A stretch of DNA of 64,000 bases from Prionace glauca (GCA_037974335.1 CM075760.1:6817432-6881431); one strand, 5' to 3'. Positions 11,331 to 21,767 are shown, counted from the stretch's first letter. Notes: generated by a model from the sequence alone, not told the origin. Translations and numbers: made by a program.

Positions 11331-11962
11331 TTATTTGATGCGACATATTTAATTGTTGATCATCTGTTAAAGACATTTCCAGAGCAGATTTAAGGGAAAA
11401 TGTTCATATCTTAGAGATGAACCACACGAAATGTTGTTTGTTTGAAAAGAAGCTGATTTATTTGATGTATTAAAATATTAACTCCTGTAATGTGGCTGGA
11501 GTTTATCAGCAATAAAAAAAAGTCAGAATGAATATGATTCAACCTTAAATATGATCAACAGCAGCAACAAAAGCAGAATCCAACTTCTTTAGAGACTCTG
11601 TCTGACAGTCAGTGCAGACTTGATGGGCTGAATGCCTCCTCCTGCACTGTAGGGGTTCTATGAAAAGTAAACTCAAGACTAAAATAAATAAAGATTTTTC
11701 AGCCAGTCACTAATCAGCCTTTTCCATTTTCCTCAAGTCACCTTATAATTATTTATCTCCTAGATTTGATCAATTAAACATTGATTGCACTCTGATAAAT
11801 TATCAGTTTGATACAAATTAATGAATCATGTCTTACTTTATAGCTAGATGATGCAGTGACCGGAACTGTGCTCAGTACTCAGCTATGTTCGAACTCATCT
11901 TTTATCAAGTCCTAACATAATCTCCCTGCTCTTTCATTCCAGGCCTCAGACAGGGAAGTTGA
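11331..11962. other. intergenic DNA with a short repeat tail
   Basis: Mostly anonymous. Around 11605-11660 the words GTGCAGACTTGATGGGCTGA and CTGCACTGTAGGGGTTCTAT mark a plus-strand SINE/LINE tail. No gene is seen. Confidence 0.45.
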
Positions 11963-12285
11963 TAGAACATAGAACATTACAGCACAAACAGGCCCTTCGG
12001 CCCTCGAGTTGCGCCGATCGCATCAACCCCACCAATCTATAGACCTATCTATAACCCCCAATCCCATTAAACCCCATATACTCATCCAGAAGTCTTTTAA
12101 AAGACCCCAGCGAGTTCGCCTCCACCACCGACGACGGCAGCCGATTCCAATCACTCACTACCCTCTGAGTGAAAAACTTACCCCTAACATCACCTCTGTA
12201 CCTCCCTCCCCGCACCTTAAATCTGTGTCCTCTCGTAGCGACCATTTCAACCCGGGGAAATAGCCTCTGAGAGTCAAATAGCCTC
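11963..12285 (-). mobile_element. CR1-type LINE, short 3' fragment
   Basis: About 300 bases nearly identical to the 3' end of the element at 6934-7832, from the tail through RGHRFKVRGGRYRGDVRGKF. The 5' end stops within the Arg-Leu-Phe-Pro-Arg region, where AATAGCCTCTGAG is repeated once. Confidence 0.8.
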
Positions 12286-12639
12286 TGAGTGTCCCAAATG
12301 CCTTCTTGATCAAATGATCTCATATGCAACCATTTTCAGGAATCAGTGGAGATGCACTCCAAAGTTCCTCTATAAAATTCTCAACATCATCCCATGTATT
12401 GTTCATTCCCTTGTCTTGTTTACTCTCCCAAGTTCAATCTCTCTCATTGATCCAGATTGAATTCTACTTGCTAATTTTGTGTCGACTAACCCCACCCCCC
12501 CAGTCCATTAGTATCTTCCTGCTGTCCACAATTATTCCTCATTGTCAACCATGTCAGCAACTTTTGTATTATACAAACTTAGTAATCATTTTCCATAGTT
12601 AAGTCTAAATTATTGACACATAAGAGAAAACTGTGGAAC

Positions 12640-13740
12640 ATCACTGGAAACAGGCATCTCGGCATCATTCAGTCCTGGATGTGATTAACAGCAGCAATAA
12701 CAGCAGAATCCAACCCCTGCTGTCGCCTGTGAACTTGAGAACATAAGCTGGTGTTTCAGCAGGTTGTTTGACTGAGCGAATCCCTTCCCACACATAGAAC
12801 AGTTGAATGGCCTTTCCCCAGTGTGTTCTGGATTGTTAAATACAAATACAATTGTTGTATCATCTGCAAACTGAATCATGAACCTTACATTTAAGTCCAA
12901 GTTATTGATATATACCACAAAACTGTGGAACCTCATTGGTAACCAGACACTATTCAGTCCTGGATGTGATTAACAGCAGCAATAACAGCAGAATCCAACC
13001 CCTGCTGTCGCCTGTGAACTTGCTGGTGTTTCAGCAGGTTGCTTGACTGAGAGAATCCCTTCCCACACATGGAACAGTTGAACGGCCTTTCCCCAGTGTG
13101 AACTCGCTGGTGTTTCAGAAGATTCTGTTTACTTTTAAATCTCTTCTCACAATCAGAACATTCAAAAGGTCTCTGATCAGTGTGAACAAGTTGGTGTGTA
13201 GTCAGGTGGGATGACTGAGTGAATCTCTTGCCGCACAGGAGGCAAGTGTAAGGTCTCTCTCCACTGTGAACTCGCCGGTGTATCAGAAGGTCGGATGTAT
13301 CAATGAATTCCTGACAACACACAGAGCAGGTGAACGGCCTCTCCCCAGTGTGAACTCGACGGTGTCTCAGAAGGTGAGCTAATCGAGTAAGTCCCTTCCC
13401 ACAGAGAGAGCAGGTGAATGGCCTCTCCCCAGTGTGAGTGTGCTGGTGTTTCAGAAGATCCTTTTTACTTTTAAATGTTTTATCACATTCAGAACAATTG
13501 AAAGGTCTCTGATCAGTCTGAACAAATCGGTGTTTCAGGAGCTGAGATGAACAAGTGAATCCCTTCCCACACACAGAACAGATGAACAGCGTCTCCCCAG
13601 TGTGAGTGCGTTGATGAATCAGTAAATCCGTTTTATTTTTAAAGTTCTTCTCACACTCAAAACATTTAAATGGTCTCTAATCAGTGTGAACACTTTGGTG
13701 TGTCTGAAGGTGGGATGACTGAATCCCTTCCCACACAAAG
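12640..13740 (-). pseudogene. zinc finger pseudogene, inverted partial copy of the 20.0-21.2 kb gene
   Basis: An open stretch at 12954-13574 encodes seven fingers almost identical in order and sequence to the C-terminal half of the 13-finger gene at 20023-21156, including the unusual CCQEFIDTSD finger. Further up, a TAG replaces Gln in HTDQRPF near 13680, and the N-terminal fingers are cut off at 13740 by a LINE. The open frame runs on past the last finger into former UTR. A second, damaged copy of the last finger and its 3' flank lies at 12640-12825. It carries no start codon context and is unlikely to be translated. Confidence 0.85.
12826..12955 (-). mobile_element. LINE reverse transcriptase relic (FADDT box)
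   Basis: The minus strand reads [10 protein letters not shown], then QFADDTTI, a degenerate reverse transcriptase catalytic box. The first half of the same piece lies beside the plus-strand gene at 21175-21237. The insertion therefore predates the inverted duplication of the gene. Confidence 0.6.
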
Positions 13741-15557
13741 AGTTCACAGATTCACCACTCTCTGGCTGAAAAAATTCCTCTTCATCTTTGTTTTAAAGGA
13801 TCATCTCTTTATTCTGAGATGGTGCCCTCTGGTTCTAGTTTTTCCTATGAATGAAACATCCTTTCTGCATCCACTCTATCCAGGCCTCGCAGTACCTGTT
13901 AGTTTCAGTAAGACCTCCCCTCATCCTTCTCAACTCTACCTCATACGATAAGCTCTTCATTCCAGGGATCATTCTTGTGAACCTCCTCTGGACCCTTTCC
14001 AAGACCAGCAGATCCTTCCTTAGATATGGGGACCAAAACTGCTCACAATACTCCAAATGGGGTCTGACCAGAGCTTTATACAGCCTCAGAAGTACATCCC
14101 TGCTCTTGAATTCTAACCCTCTCAACATGAATGCTAACATTGCATTTACCTTCCTAACTGTCGACTGAAACTGCATGCTAACCGAAAGAGAATCTTGAAC
14201 AAAACTCCCAAATCCCTTTGTGCTTCTGATTTCCTAAGCATTTCCCTGTTTAGAAAAGTCTCCATTCATCCTTCCAAAGAGAATAACCTCACACTTTTCC
14301 ACATTGTAATCCATCAGCCACTTCTTTGCCCACTCTCGAAACTCGTCCAAGTTGTTCTGCCATCCCCCTGCTTCCTCAATACTACCTATCCCTCTACATA
14401 TCTTTGTATCATTTGCAAACTTAGTCACAGTGATTTCAAATTGTTATATTGTGAAAAAATGTGGTCCCAGCATCAACCTGAGGCACACCACTAGTCACCA
14501 GCTGCCATACTGAAAAAGACCCCTTTATCCTCACTCTCTGCCTCTGCCAGTCAACAAATCCTTTATCCATGCCAGGATCTTACACTTAACACCATGGACT
14601 CTTAATTTATTTAACAGTCTCCTTTGCAGCACCTTGTCAAAGGCTTTCTGGAAATCTAAGTAAATAACATCCACTCGTTCTCCTTTATCGAACTTCCTTG
14701 TTACCTCCTCAAAGAACTCAGAACAGATCTGTCAGACATGACTCCCCCTTGCTGCGGCTGTATAGGGCATTGGTGAGGCCGCAGCTGGAGTACTGTGTGC
14801 AGTTTTGGGCGCTGTACTTATGCAAGGATATCTTGGCCTTGGAGGGAGTGCAGAGGAGGTTTACTAGGCTGATACCGGAGTTGAGGGGTTTGAGCTATGA
14901 GAGGCTGAATAAACTAGGCTTGTGCTCATTAGAGTTTAGAAGAATGAGGGGAGATCTCATTGAGACGTATAAGATAATGAATGGGATGGATAGGATAGAG
15001 GTGGAGAGGCTCTTCCCGCTCAGAAAGGATAGTAGGACTAGGGGGCACAGCCTCAAGATAAAGGGGGGGGCGCGGTTTAGAACGGAGTTGAGGAGGAATT
15101 TCTTCACTCAAAGGGTGGTGAATCTCTGGAGTTCTCTGCCCGTTGAAGTGGTGGAGGCTGCCTCGCTAGATATTTTTAAGACGCGGGTTGATGGGTTTTT
15201 GATAAGAGAGGGGATTAAGGGTTATGGGGAGAGGGCGGGAATGTGGAACTGAGACACGACAGATCAGCCATGATCTTATTGAATGGCGGGGCAGGCTCGA
15301 GGGGCTAGATGGCCTACTCCTGCTCCTATTTCTTATATGTTCTTATTGACGAAGCCGTGCTCACTCAGTCCTATCTTATCAGGCACTTCCAAGTGCTCCA
15401 TGATCTCATCATTAATAATTGACTCTAAAATCTTGTCAATGACCGAAGTTAGGCTAACCATCCTATAATTTTCCATCTGCTGCCTCACTCCCTTCCTAAA
15501 CAGCAGTGTCACATTAGCTACTTTCCAGTCCTCTGGGACCCCCCCTGTCTCCACATG
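13741..15557 (-). mobile_element. CR1-like LINE split by a younger LINE
   Basis: Antisense coding is recognisable in two parts. 13741-14751 holds the reverse transcriptase middle and C-terminus: KFANDTKI, NVEKCEVILFGRMNG, LVRPHLEYCEQFW and LERVQRRFTRMIPGM. 15346-15557 holds GGVPEDWKVANVTLLF to DKIGLSEHGFV. The two join logically across the plus-strand LINE at 14752-15345. The element also truncates the zinc finger pseudogene at 13740. Several frame breaks are present. Confidence 0.8.
14752..15345 (+). mobile_element. young CR1-type LINE (subfamily A), 3' 0.6 kb
   Basis: It encodes [17 protein letters not shown], then [20 protein letters not shown] and the C-terminus ending ERAGMWN. It ends with the tail CTCCTATTTCTTATATGTTC. 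It lies inside the older minus-strand LINE. TTG occurs at both edges (14749-14751 and 15346-15348), and the 5' junction also matches the element, so a 3-4 base duplication or microhomology was used. Confidence 0.85.
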
Positions 15558-15564
15558 ATTAACA

Positions 15565-16205
15565 AGTGTTCTTTATTGCAAGGGGAACAGGATGTGAAAA
15601 CAGGGATGTTATACTGCCAATTGTAGAGGGTGTTGGCAAGGCCACATCTGGAATACTGTACAGTTTTGATGTCCTCACTTATGATAGGATATAGTTATAT
15701 TAGAAACATAGTTAGGAGATAGTTCAATCGACTGATTTCTGGGATGAGGGAGTGTGTCAGAGGAAATATGAGACAAATTGGGCTTATATCTATTGAAGTT
15801 CAGAAGAATGAGTCAATCTTATTGAAATGTTTAAGATCGTGAGGGGACTTGACAGTGTATATGCTCAGGAGGTGTCTTCCCCTTCATAAGAGACAAGGAC
15901 TTGGGGCGTTAGGCTAAAAACACTGGGTCCACAATTTAAGATAGAGAGGAGGAGAAATGTTTCCTCTGAGAGTCATTACTCTGTGGAATCCTCTTCCCTG
16001 GAGAGCAGTGAAGGCACAGTTACTGAATATTTTGAAAGGTTGAGTTAAATAGATGCTTGATTGACAAGGGAATCAAGAGTTTTAGGGGTTAAAGAGGAAA
16101 GTGGGGTTGAGGCTGCAATCAGATCAATAATGATGTTACAGAATTGTGCAATGTATTTGATGGGCTGAATGGCCTGCTCCAAATTCCTCTGTTCATATTT
16201 GTGTA
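15565..16205 (+). mobile_element. old CR1-like LINE 3' fragment
   Basis: Decayed plus-strand codons of the C-terminus (GAATACTGTACAGTTTTGA, GAATCCTCTTCCCTGGAGAG) end in GATGGGCTGAATGGCCTGCT. There are many substitutions and no useful open frame. Confidence 0.65.
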
Positions 16206-16605
16206 ATTTCTTCGGTAGTTTACAGGGAATACAGTTGACGGTGCAGGAGATGGGTCTCATGGATAAGATGAGACTTGAGAGGGCAACAGCGGAGATAGGA
16301 AAGAAACTAGAGAAAGATGTTCCATATGTCTGATCTGGATTTATCTTGAGTCAGATGTGGGTTCAGGTCTCAGACAAGGGGGAGTTTTAAACAGAATCTG
16401 TCTTGGTGAGTTGGTGGAAGGAAGGAAAGCAGTAGAGGCAGCTGAAGGGATTTTCTCAATCTTAGTGATGAAAAAGCTCCATGTGCTCCTCACACTTGTT
16501 GGAGGTGAGGATGGAGGAGACAGGGAGAAGGAAAGCCATTCAAAAGGAACTTACATGCATTTGGGATTTTAAAATGATTCATTAGAGATAAATCCAGCTC
16601 AGACA
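16206..16605. other. anonymous intergenic DNA
   Basis: No gene or clear repeat is seen. One 71-codon frame at 16357-16572 has no recognised motif. Confidence 0.4.
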
Positions 16606-16609
16606 GATG

Positions 16610-16805
16610 GAACATGTTTTGCTCTCTGTGTTCCCCCACATCTATAAATCCCCATCCCACAGCCTTTCCCTCCTTTCTGGGCTGAAATCTAAACCGATCT
16701 CACCATTTCTTTCCTACACTCTGTTTTCTCCCTCCCTCTCTTCTGTCTGGGTTCAGTTCTCCAGGCTCCTGTTTGCAGACTGACAACAAGATCAATAGCT
16801 GTTAA
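16610..16805 (-). repeat. partial copy of zinc finger 5' flank
   Basis: The words TCTCACCATTTCTTTCCT, TTTTCTCCCTCCCTCTC and GTCTGGGTTCAGTTCTCCAG recur in order at 17755-17935, and inverted at 18840-18970. This is a third, partial copy of the first-exon flank, displaced to the 3' side of the minus-strand gene. Confidence 0.6.
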
Positions 16806-16824
16806 ATGGACTAGTTTTATATTC

Positions 16825-16948
16825 CAGAATTAGTAACTGAATTGAAATTCTGCCACTTTTGATTGTGGGATTTGAACCCATGGCACCAGAGAATTAGCCT
16901 GGGCCTTCGGATTATTGTTCCAGTGGCATTACCACAATGCCACCATGT
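16825..16948 (-). mobile_element. tRNA-like SINE head fragment
   Basis: On the minus strand it reads GGTGGCATTGTGGTAATGCC and later CATGGGTTCAAATCCCAC, which resemble A and B box regions of a tRNA-headed SINE. It is truncated at both ends. Confidence 0.5.
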
Positions 16949-17083
16949 ATATCTCTAGGTATGTGTATATGATTTACATCTATGTCTCATGTACATGAGA
17001 TTTTTATTATATATAAATAAACAAACTCAAATGATCAGAATGAGCATGGTTCAGTGTGATTAACAGCAGCATTACTTCTGCAG

Positions 17084-17617
17084 TCACTTGTGAACTCGTC
17101 CATGTGTCAGCAGGTTGGCTAACTGAATGAACCTCTTCCCACAGTCAGAACAAGTGAATGGCCTTTCACCAGTGTGAACTCGCCGGTGTATCAACAGTTG
17201 AGATGATTGAGTGAATCCATTCCCACACAGGGAGCAGGTGAATGGTCTCTCCCCAGTGTGACCTCGCTGGTGGACAGTGAGGGCAAACAATTGCCTGAAC
17301 TTCTTTCCACAGAATGTGCAGCTGAATGGCTTCTCTTGTGTGTGAATTTGCTGGTGTGACTGGAGGATGAATAACGCAGTGAATCCCCTCCCACACACGG
17401 AGCACGAGAATGGCCTCTCACCAGTGTGACTGCGTTGATGAGTTTCCAGCTCCGATGGGTAATTGAATTTCTTCTCACATTCCCCACATTTCCATGGTTT
17501 CCCCATGCTGTGACTGCGTTTGTGTCTGGACAGGCCGGATGAATGGCTAAAGCCTCGTCCACAAACAGAACAATTGTATGGTTTCTCACTTGTGTGAGTG
17601 ATGCTATTTGGCTCCAT
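17084..17617 (-). CDS. C2H2 zinc finger protein, 6 fingers
   Basis: A 177-residue protein with six fingers, all with intact Cys2His2 ligands, ending GRVHK then stop. The ATG at 17617 (MEPNSITH) is preferred because the further upstream start is only TTG. Unlike its sisters it keeps an extra N-terminal finger (YNCSVCGRGFSHSS) before the usual MGKPWKC start, separated by the linker HSMGKPW. Fingers 3 and 4 have the odd helices TALFILQSH and RQLFALTVH. The exon acceptor reads CCATTTCACAG, with exon start near 17718, and the promoter is the palindromic region at 18.2-18.6 kb. Nuclear DNA binding is inferred; targets are unknown. Confidence 0.88.
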   Translation of the reverse strand: MEPNSITHTSEKPYNCSVCGRGFSHSSGLSRHKRSHSMGKPWKCGECEKKFNYPSELETHQRSHTGERPFSCSVCGRGFTALFILQSHQQIHTQEKPFSCTFCGKKFRQLFALTVHQRGHTGERPFTCSLCGNGFTQSSQLLIHRRVHTGERPFTCSDCGKRFIQLANLLTHGRVHK

Positions 17618-17829
17618 GTTCAAATTCTGATGACAGTCAGGTGAGAATAAATCAAGCAATCTGTCGTTTCATGAAATTAGGTTTAAAATTTCTGACTGCA
17701 AATCTCTCCATCGAATCCCTGTGAAATGGAACAGGAAATAAGTGTGAAAGAACTGTAAAAACTGTAAATCCCTGTCAAACACTTACCCCCCACCGCTCCT
17801 TGGGTTGAAATCCAAATCCATCTCACCAT

Positions 17830-18237
17830 TTCTTTCCTCCACTCCCAGTTTTCTCCCTCCCTCTCCTCAGTCTGGGTTCAGTTCTCCAGCTCCTGTCTGC
17901 AGACTGGCAATGAAACCAATGGGTCTTATTGGGGTATTGGGGCCTCCAGCGGATGTTTGTGAATCCTCACCACCCACCTCCTAGGGTTTCCTTCCTTCCC
18001 AGAGATCAGAGTCCTCATTGATTTGAGGCCAAAGTGTATCCTTTTATTTACTGTCCCCCTTCCCCATCCTCTGATGTGAACCATCCTCCAGTGGCTGAGC
18101 CAGGATGGGGCCGTTAACCTGGGCCTGTTCCCGGGAGGGAGGGAGGGAGAAGCCCCGAAGCTGCAAACCAGGGAGCTGACAATGATTCTGAAGGGTTTGC
18201 GGATCCACAAAGTGTTTCCAGACCCTCCCAGCCACCG
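17830..18237 (-). repeat. left arm of inverted repeat around the divergent promoter
   Basis: About 400 bp repeated in inverted orientation at 18583-18970. Shared words include ATGATTCTGAAGGGTTTGCG, CCAGCGGATGTTTGTGAAT and TCTGGGTTCAGTTCTCCAG. It probably contains exon 1 and the donor of the minus-strand gene. The open frames across it follow GC content and are not supported as coding. Confidence 0.8.
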
Positions 18238-18582
18238 CCTAACGCTGACTCCGCTTCTCCGGGACAAACAAGCGCCAAGGACAGCAGTGACACTGCGCAT
18301 GCTCCACATCACAATGCCCGGGGACTGATTGACGGCAGCTCTGGGCCAATAGAAAGAGGGGGCGGGGCTGGAGTACGGAGCGGGAGCGGCTGGTCCTCCA
18401 ACCAATCGGAGCGAATGAAGGGCGAGGCAGGAGGACTGAGCGGGAGCGGCTGGTCCTCCAACCAATCGGAGTGAATGAGGGGCGGAGCTGGAGACCAACA
18501 CTCAGAAGAAACCCGGTGAATGCGGAGTAAACTTTGCAGCAGCGGAGGGGGAGGCACTGGAACCGGCGGCTGGATATTGGGG
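18238..18582. promoter_or_regulatory. bidirectional CpG-rich promoter core
   Basis: It lies between divergent zinc finger genes (17.1 kb minus, 20.0 kb plus). It holds an NRF1-like TGCGCATGC near 18295, a GGGGCGGGGC GC box near 18359, and a CCAATAG. Two copies of a 60-bp unit contain GGTCCTCCAACCAATCGGAG, with CCAAT at 18402 and 18462. The same module recurs at 39.83, 48.06 and 63.92 kb. Activity in both directions is inferred from layout. Confidence 0.75.
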
Positions 18583-18970
18583 CGGGTCTGGAAACACTTT
18601 GTGGATCCGCAAACCCTTCAGAATCATTGTCAGCTCCCTGATTTGCAGCTTCGGGGCTTCTCCCTCCCGAGAACAGGCCCAGGTTAACGGCCCCATCCTG
18701 GCTTAGACACTGGAGGATGGTTCACATCAGAGGATGGGGGAGGGGGTCAGTAAATAAGAGGTTACACTTTGGCCTCAAATCAATGAGGACTCTGATCTCT
18801 GGGAAGGAAGGAAACCCTGGGAGGATTCACAAACACCCGCTGGAGGCTCCAACATCCCCAATCAGACCCATCGGTTTTATTGTCAGTCTGCAGAGAGGAG
18901 CTGGAGAACTGAACCCAGACAGAGGAGAGGGAGGGAGAAAACTGGGAGTGGAGGAAAGAGAATTGTCTGT
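18583..18970 (+). repeat. right arm of inverted repeat around the divergent promoter
   Basis: The inverted counterpart of 17830-18237 and the probable first exon region of the plus-strand 13-finger gene. It differs from the other arm by scattered substitutions and small indels, so the duplication is not brand new. Confidence 0.8.
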
Positions 18971-19563
18971 TCAGCGTTTCTATTGTGGGCTGATTTTTAA
19001 AACTGTTTTTACATACAAGTTGACGATTTACACAGAAAACTCAACCCCAATAGAAATATTTGTCTCTCTGTAATTTATATTCTGCATTGGTTGTGATGGT
19101 TTTTGTAAACAGAGATTACAGCTTTCAGGAAAAATTAAATGGATTGAAGTTTTTTTTTGTAGAGCAGTGACCTGATACAAGTCTTTATAATTACCAGAGC
19201 CTTGGACAGGGGAAATGTGGAAAGAATACTTCCACTTGTGACAGAATCTAAAAGGAGGAGCAATCAATAAACAAAGAGTCATAAATACTAGATAGTTACT
19301 AATAAATCCAGGAAGGCAATAAGGACAAATTTGTTCACTCACAGGTTGAGAATTACCACAGAAATGAGTTGAGGAAAGTGCTGAGATTGTTTCAAAAGGA
19401 AATGGGAGAAGCGCACAAGAGAAAAAGAAATAGAAAAATCAACTGAAAGGCTGTGATGAGGTATATGGGATGGGAGAAGCTGTGTCATATATAAAGGATT
19501 AAACTGAATGGTTTATTTGTGTCTTGTATATTCAAAGTAATTCAATGTAAACTCCTTTTCCAG
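18971..19563 (+). other. intron of the 13-finger gene
   Basis: AT-rich DNA between the promoter arm and the acceptor CTCCTTTTCCAG, which ends at 19563. No other gene is seen. Confidence 0.5.
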
Positions 19564-20022
19564 AATATCTGCAGACGGGCGATTCAAACCAAACGTCTTG
19601 AGATCTGACACTGTCACACAATTCTTCAGAATCTGAATATCAAAGGCCTATGAATGTGGAAGGAGAAATGTTTGCCTATTTTGTCTTTGGGAAATTATTC
19701 AACATCATTGTGACTGGAAAAGCCCCGAGACACAGACATCTGTTATTTTTCCACAGCTGGAACAGAACTTTAACCAGTTACACAGTGTGAAAAAAAACAC
19801 ATTTACATCAGCTAGACACCGTACTCGTGTTCTTTGTGTGAACCTGGTTTCAACTGATTATATAACCTGGCAAGTCATGAGGACACCTGCACCATGTGAA
19901 TAAGGAGCAGCAATAGGCCATTCAGCCCCACAGGCCAGTTCCACCATTTAATAACATCATGGCTGATCTGATAGTGAGCTCAGATCTGCATTCCGCCTAC
20001 GCCCGATAGCCTGTCAATAATC
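19564..20022 (+). other. last-exon leader with a relic finger and repeat insert
   Basis: The exon begins AATATCTGCAGACGG. It then holds the degenerate upstream finger region (GACTGGAAAAGCCCCGAGAC; TTTAACCAGTTACACAGTG) with stops, so it is untranslated. At 19897-20021 a 125-bp antisense LINE tail (GGAGCAGCAATAGGCCATTC and on) is inserted exactly at the ancestral start codon. CATG flanks both sides (19893-19896 and 20022-20025). Confidence 0.75.
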
Positions 20023-21156
20023 ATGGAGAAACCATGGAAATGTGCAGACTGTGGGACGGGATTCAATTACCCATCTGAATTGGAAATCCATCGACGTATT
20101 CACACTGGGGAGAGACCATTCACCTGCTCTGTGTGTGGGAAGGGATTCACTCAGGCATCCAGCCTGTACACACACCAGCATGTCCATACTGGTGAGAGGC
20201 CATTCACCTGTCTTCAGTGTGGGAAGGGATTTAATGCCTTATCAAACCTCCGGAATCACCACCAGGTTCACTCTGATCAGAGACCATTTAAATGTTCTGA
20301 TTGTGAGAAGAGCTTTAAAAGCAGAAAGGATTTATTGATTCACCAACGCACTCACACTGGGGAGAGGCCGTTCATCTGCAACATGTGTGGTAAGGGATTC
20401 ACTCAGTCGTCCCACCTCCTGACACACCAAAGTGTTCACACTGATCAGAGACCATTTAAATGTTCTGACTGTGAGAAGAACTTTAAAAGCAGAAAGGATT
20501 TATTGATTCACCAACGCACTCACACTGGAGAGAGGCCGTTCATCTGCCCCGTGTGTGGGAAGGGATTCACTTGTTCATCGCAGCTCCTGAAACACCGATT
20601 TGTTCACACTGATCAGAGACCTATCAATTGTTCTGAATGTGAGAAAACATTTAAAAGCAAAAAGGATCTTCTGAAACACCAGCGCACTCACACTGGGGAG
20701 AGGCCATTCACCTGCTCTCTCTGTGAGAAGGGATTCACTCGATTAGCCCACCTTCTGAGACACCGTCGAGTTCACACTGGGGAGAGGCCATTCACCTGCC
20801 CTGTGTGTTGTCAGGAATTCATTGACACATCCGACCTTCTGATACACCGGCGAGTTCACACTGGAGAGAGACCTTACACTTGCCTCCTGTGCAGCAAGAG
20901 ATTCACTCAGTCATCCCACCTGACTACACACCAACTTGTTCACACTGATCAGAGACCTTTTGAATGTTCTGATTGTGAGAAGAGATTTAAAAGTAAACAG
21001 AATCTGCTGAAACACCAGCGAGTTCACACTGGGGAAAGGCCGTTCAACTGTTCCATGTGTGGGAAGGGATTCGCTCAGTCAAGCAACCTGCTGAAACATC
21101 AGCAAGTTCACAGGCGACAGCAGGGGTTTGGATTCTGCTGTTATTGCTGCTGTTAA
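20023..21156 (+). CDS. C2H2 zinc finger protein, 13 fingers
   Basis: A 377-residue protein with thirteen fingers. ATG 20023 opens MEKPWKC. Its two bases upstream come from a repeat insert, so the original Kozak context ACCATGG is now ATCATGG. Fingers 4, 6, 8 and 12 are one type (CSDCEKxFKSxKDLL, linker TDQRPF) that alternates with ordinary TGERPF fingers, suggesting two-finger units were duplicated. Finger 10 (CCQEFIDTSD) has an extra Cys. The ancestral HK-stop is lost, so the protein runs [14 protein letters not shown] before stopping. The C-terminal seven fingers have an inverted pseudogene copy at 12954-13574. It shares a divergent promoter with the 17.1 kb gene. No effector domain. Confidence 0.93.
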   Translation: MEKPWKCADCGTGFNYPSELEIHRRIHTGERPFTCSVCGKGFTQASSLYTHQHVHTGERPFTCLQCGKGFNALSNLRNHHQVHSDQRPFKCSDCEKSFKSRKDLLIHQRTHTGERPFICNMCGKGFTQSSHLLTHQSVHTDQRPFKCSDCEKNFKSRKDLLIHQRTHTGERPFICPVCGKGFTCSSQLLKHRFVHTDQRPINCSECEKTFKSKKDLLKHQRTHTGERPFTCSLCEKGFTRLAHLLRHRRVHTGERPFTCPVCCQEFIDTSDLLIHRRVHTGERPYTCLLCSKRFTQSSHLTTHQLVHTDQRPFECSDCEKRFKSKQNLLKHQRVHTGERPFNCSMCGKGFAQSSNLLKHQQVHRRQQGFGFCCYCCC

Positions 21157-21174
21157 TCAGATCCAGGACTGAAT

Positions 21175-21237
21175 AGTGTCTGGTTACCAATGAGGTTCCA
21201 CAGTTTTGTGGTATATATCAATAACTTAGACTTGAGT
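21175..21237 (+). mobile_element. short LINE reverse transcriptase relic
   Basis: GTTCCACAGTTTTGTGGTAT followed by ATATCAATAACTTAGACTTG corresponds to the VVYINNLDL part of the relic at 12826-12955, here in the plus orientation beside the parent gene. Confidence 0.5.
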
Positions 21238-21239
21238 GA

Positions 21240-21767
21240 GTGTCTTCAGTAATTAGCCAGCAACAAATCATTACAGAGCCCTGGCTTTTAACCCCTGAGT
21301 GGCCAGCACCCTGTGTCAGAGTCAAGCTTCCCCTCGGTTAATAATTAGCTCAAGCTGCTGCTTGGGTTAATCCAATTTATTCTTCAGCACATTGGCCACC
21401 CAGCCTCAGTACATCAGAGAAGAATACAAGAGAGCTAAAATCTCTTGATTTTGAAGTATTTTGCTATCCACTGGATCAAACTAAAGATTATAATGTACCA
21501 TTCCTCGGGACCTTTATCAGAGATCCTTCATTATGAGAACAGTTTGTCTGAAATTATTGTTTCTCACACAAACAGAGAGACATATAATAATTCAACTTGA
21601 CAAGTTTTGGATGAAAATCCAGTCTTTGATTATTGATTCATTATTTATAACTTAATCAAGGTTCATCAATTGTACAATAATCTGTTTCATGACTGGTTAC
21701 TCCCTTCATAGTTTAATTCATATATGTGGTTAATAAAGAAAACAAAATGAGCTATTTCATCACGTCG
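21240..21767. other. anonymous intergenic DNA
   Basis: About 530 bp with no recognised gene or repeat. Confidence 0.4.

Noticed and set aside
12324-12602. 92-codon plus-strand frame
   Set aside because: Ser/Leu-rich, antisense of a decaying repeat area, and no recognised motif.
17926-18557. Long minus-strand open frames of 191 and 82 codons
   Set aside because: They lie in the CpG-rich promoter and its inverted arm, are Pro/Ser/Ala-rich from base composition, and contain tandem promoter repeats rather than protein repeats.
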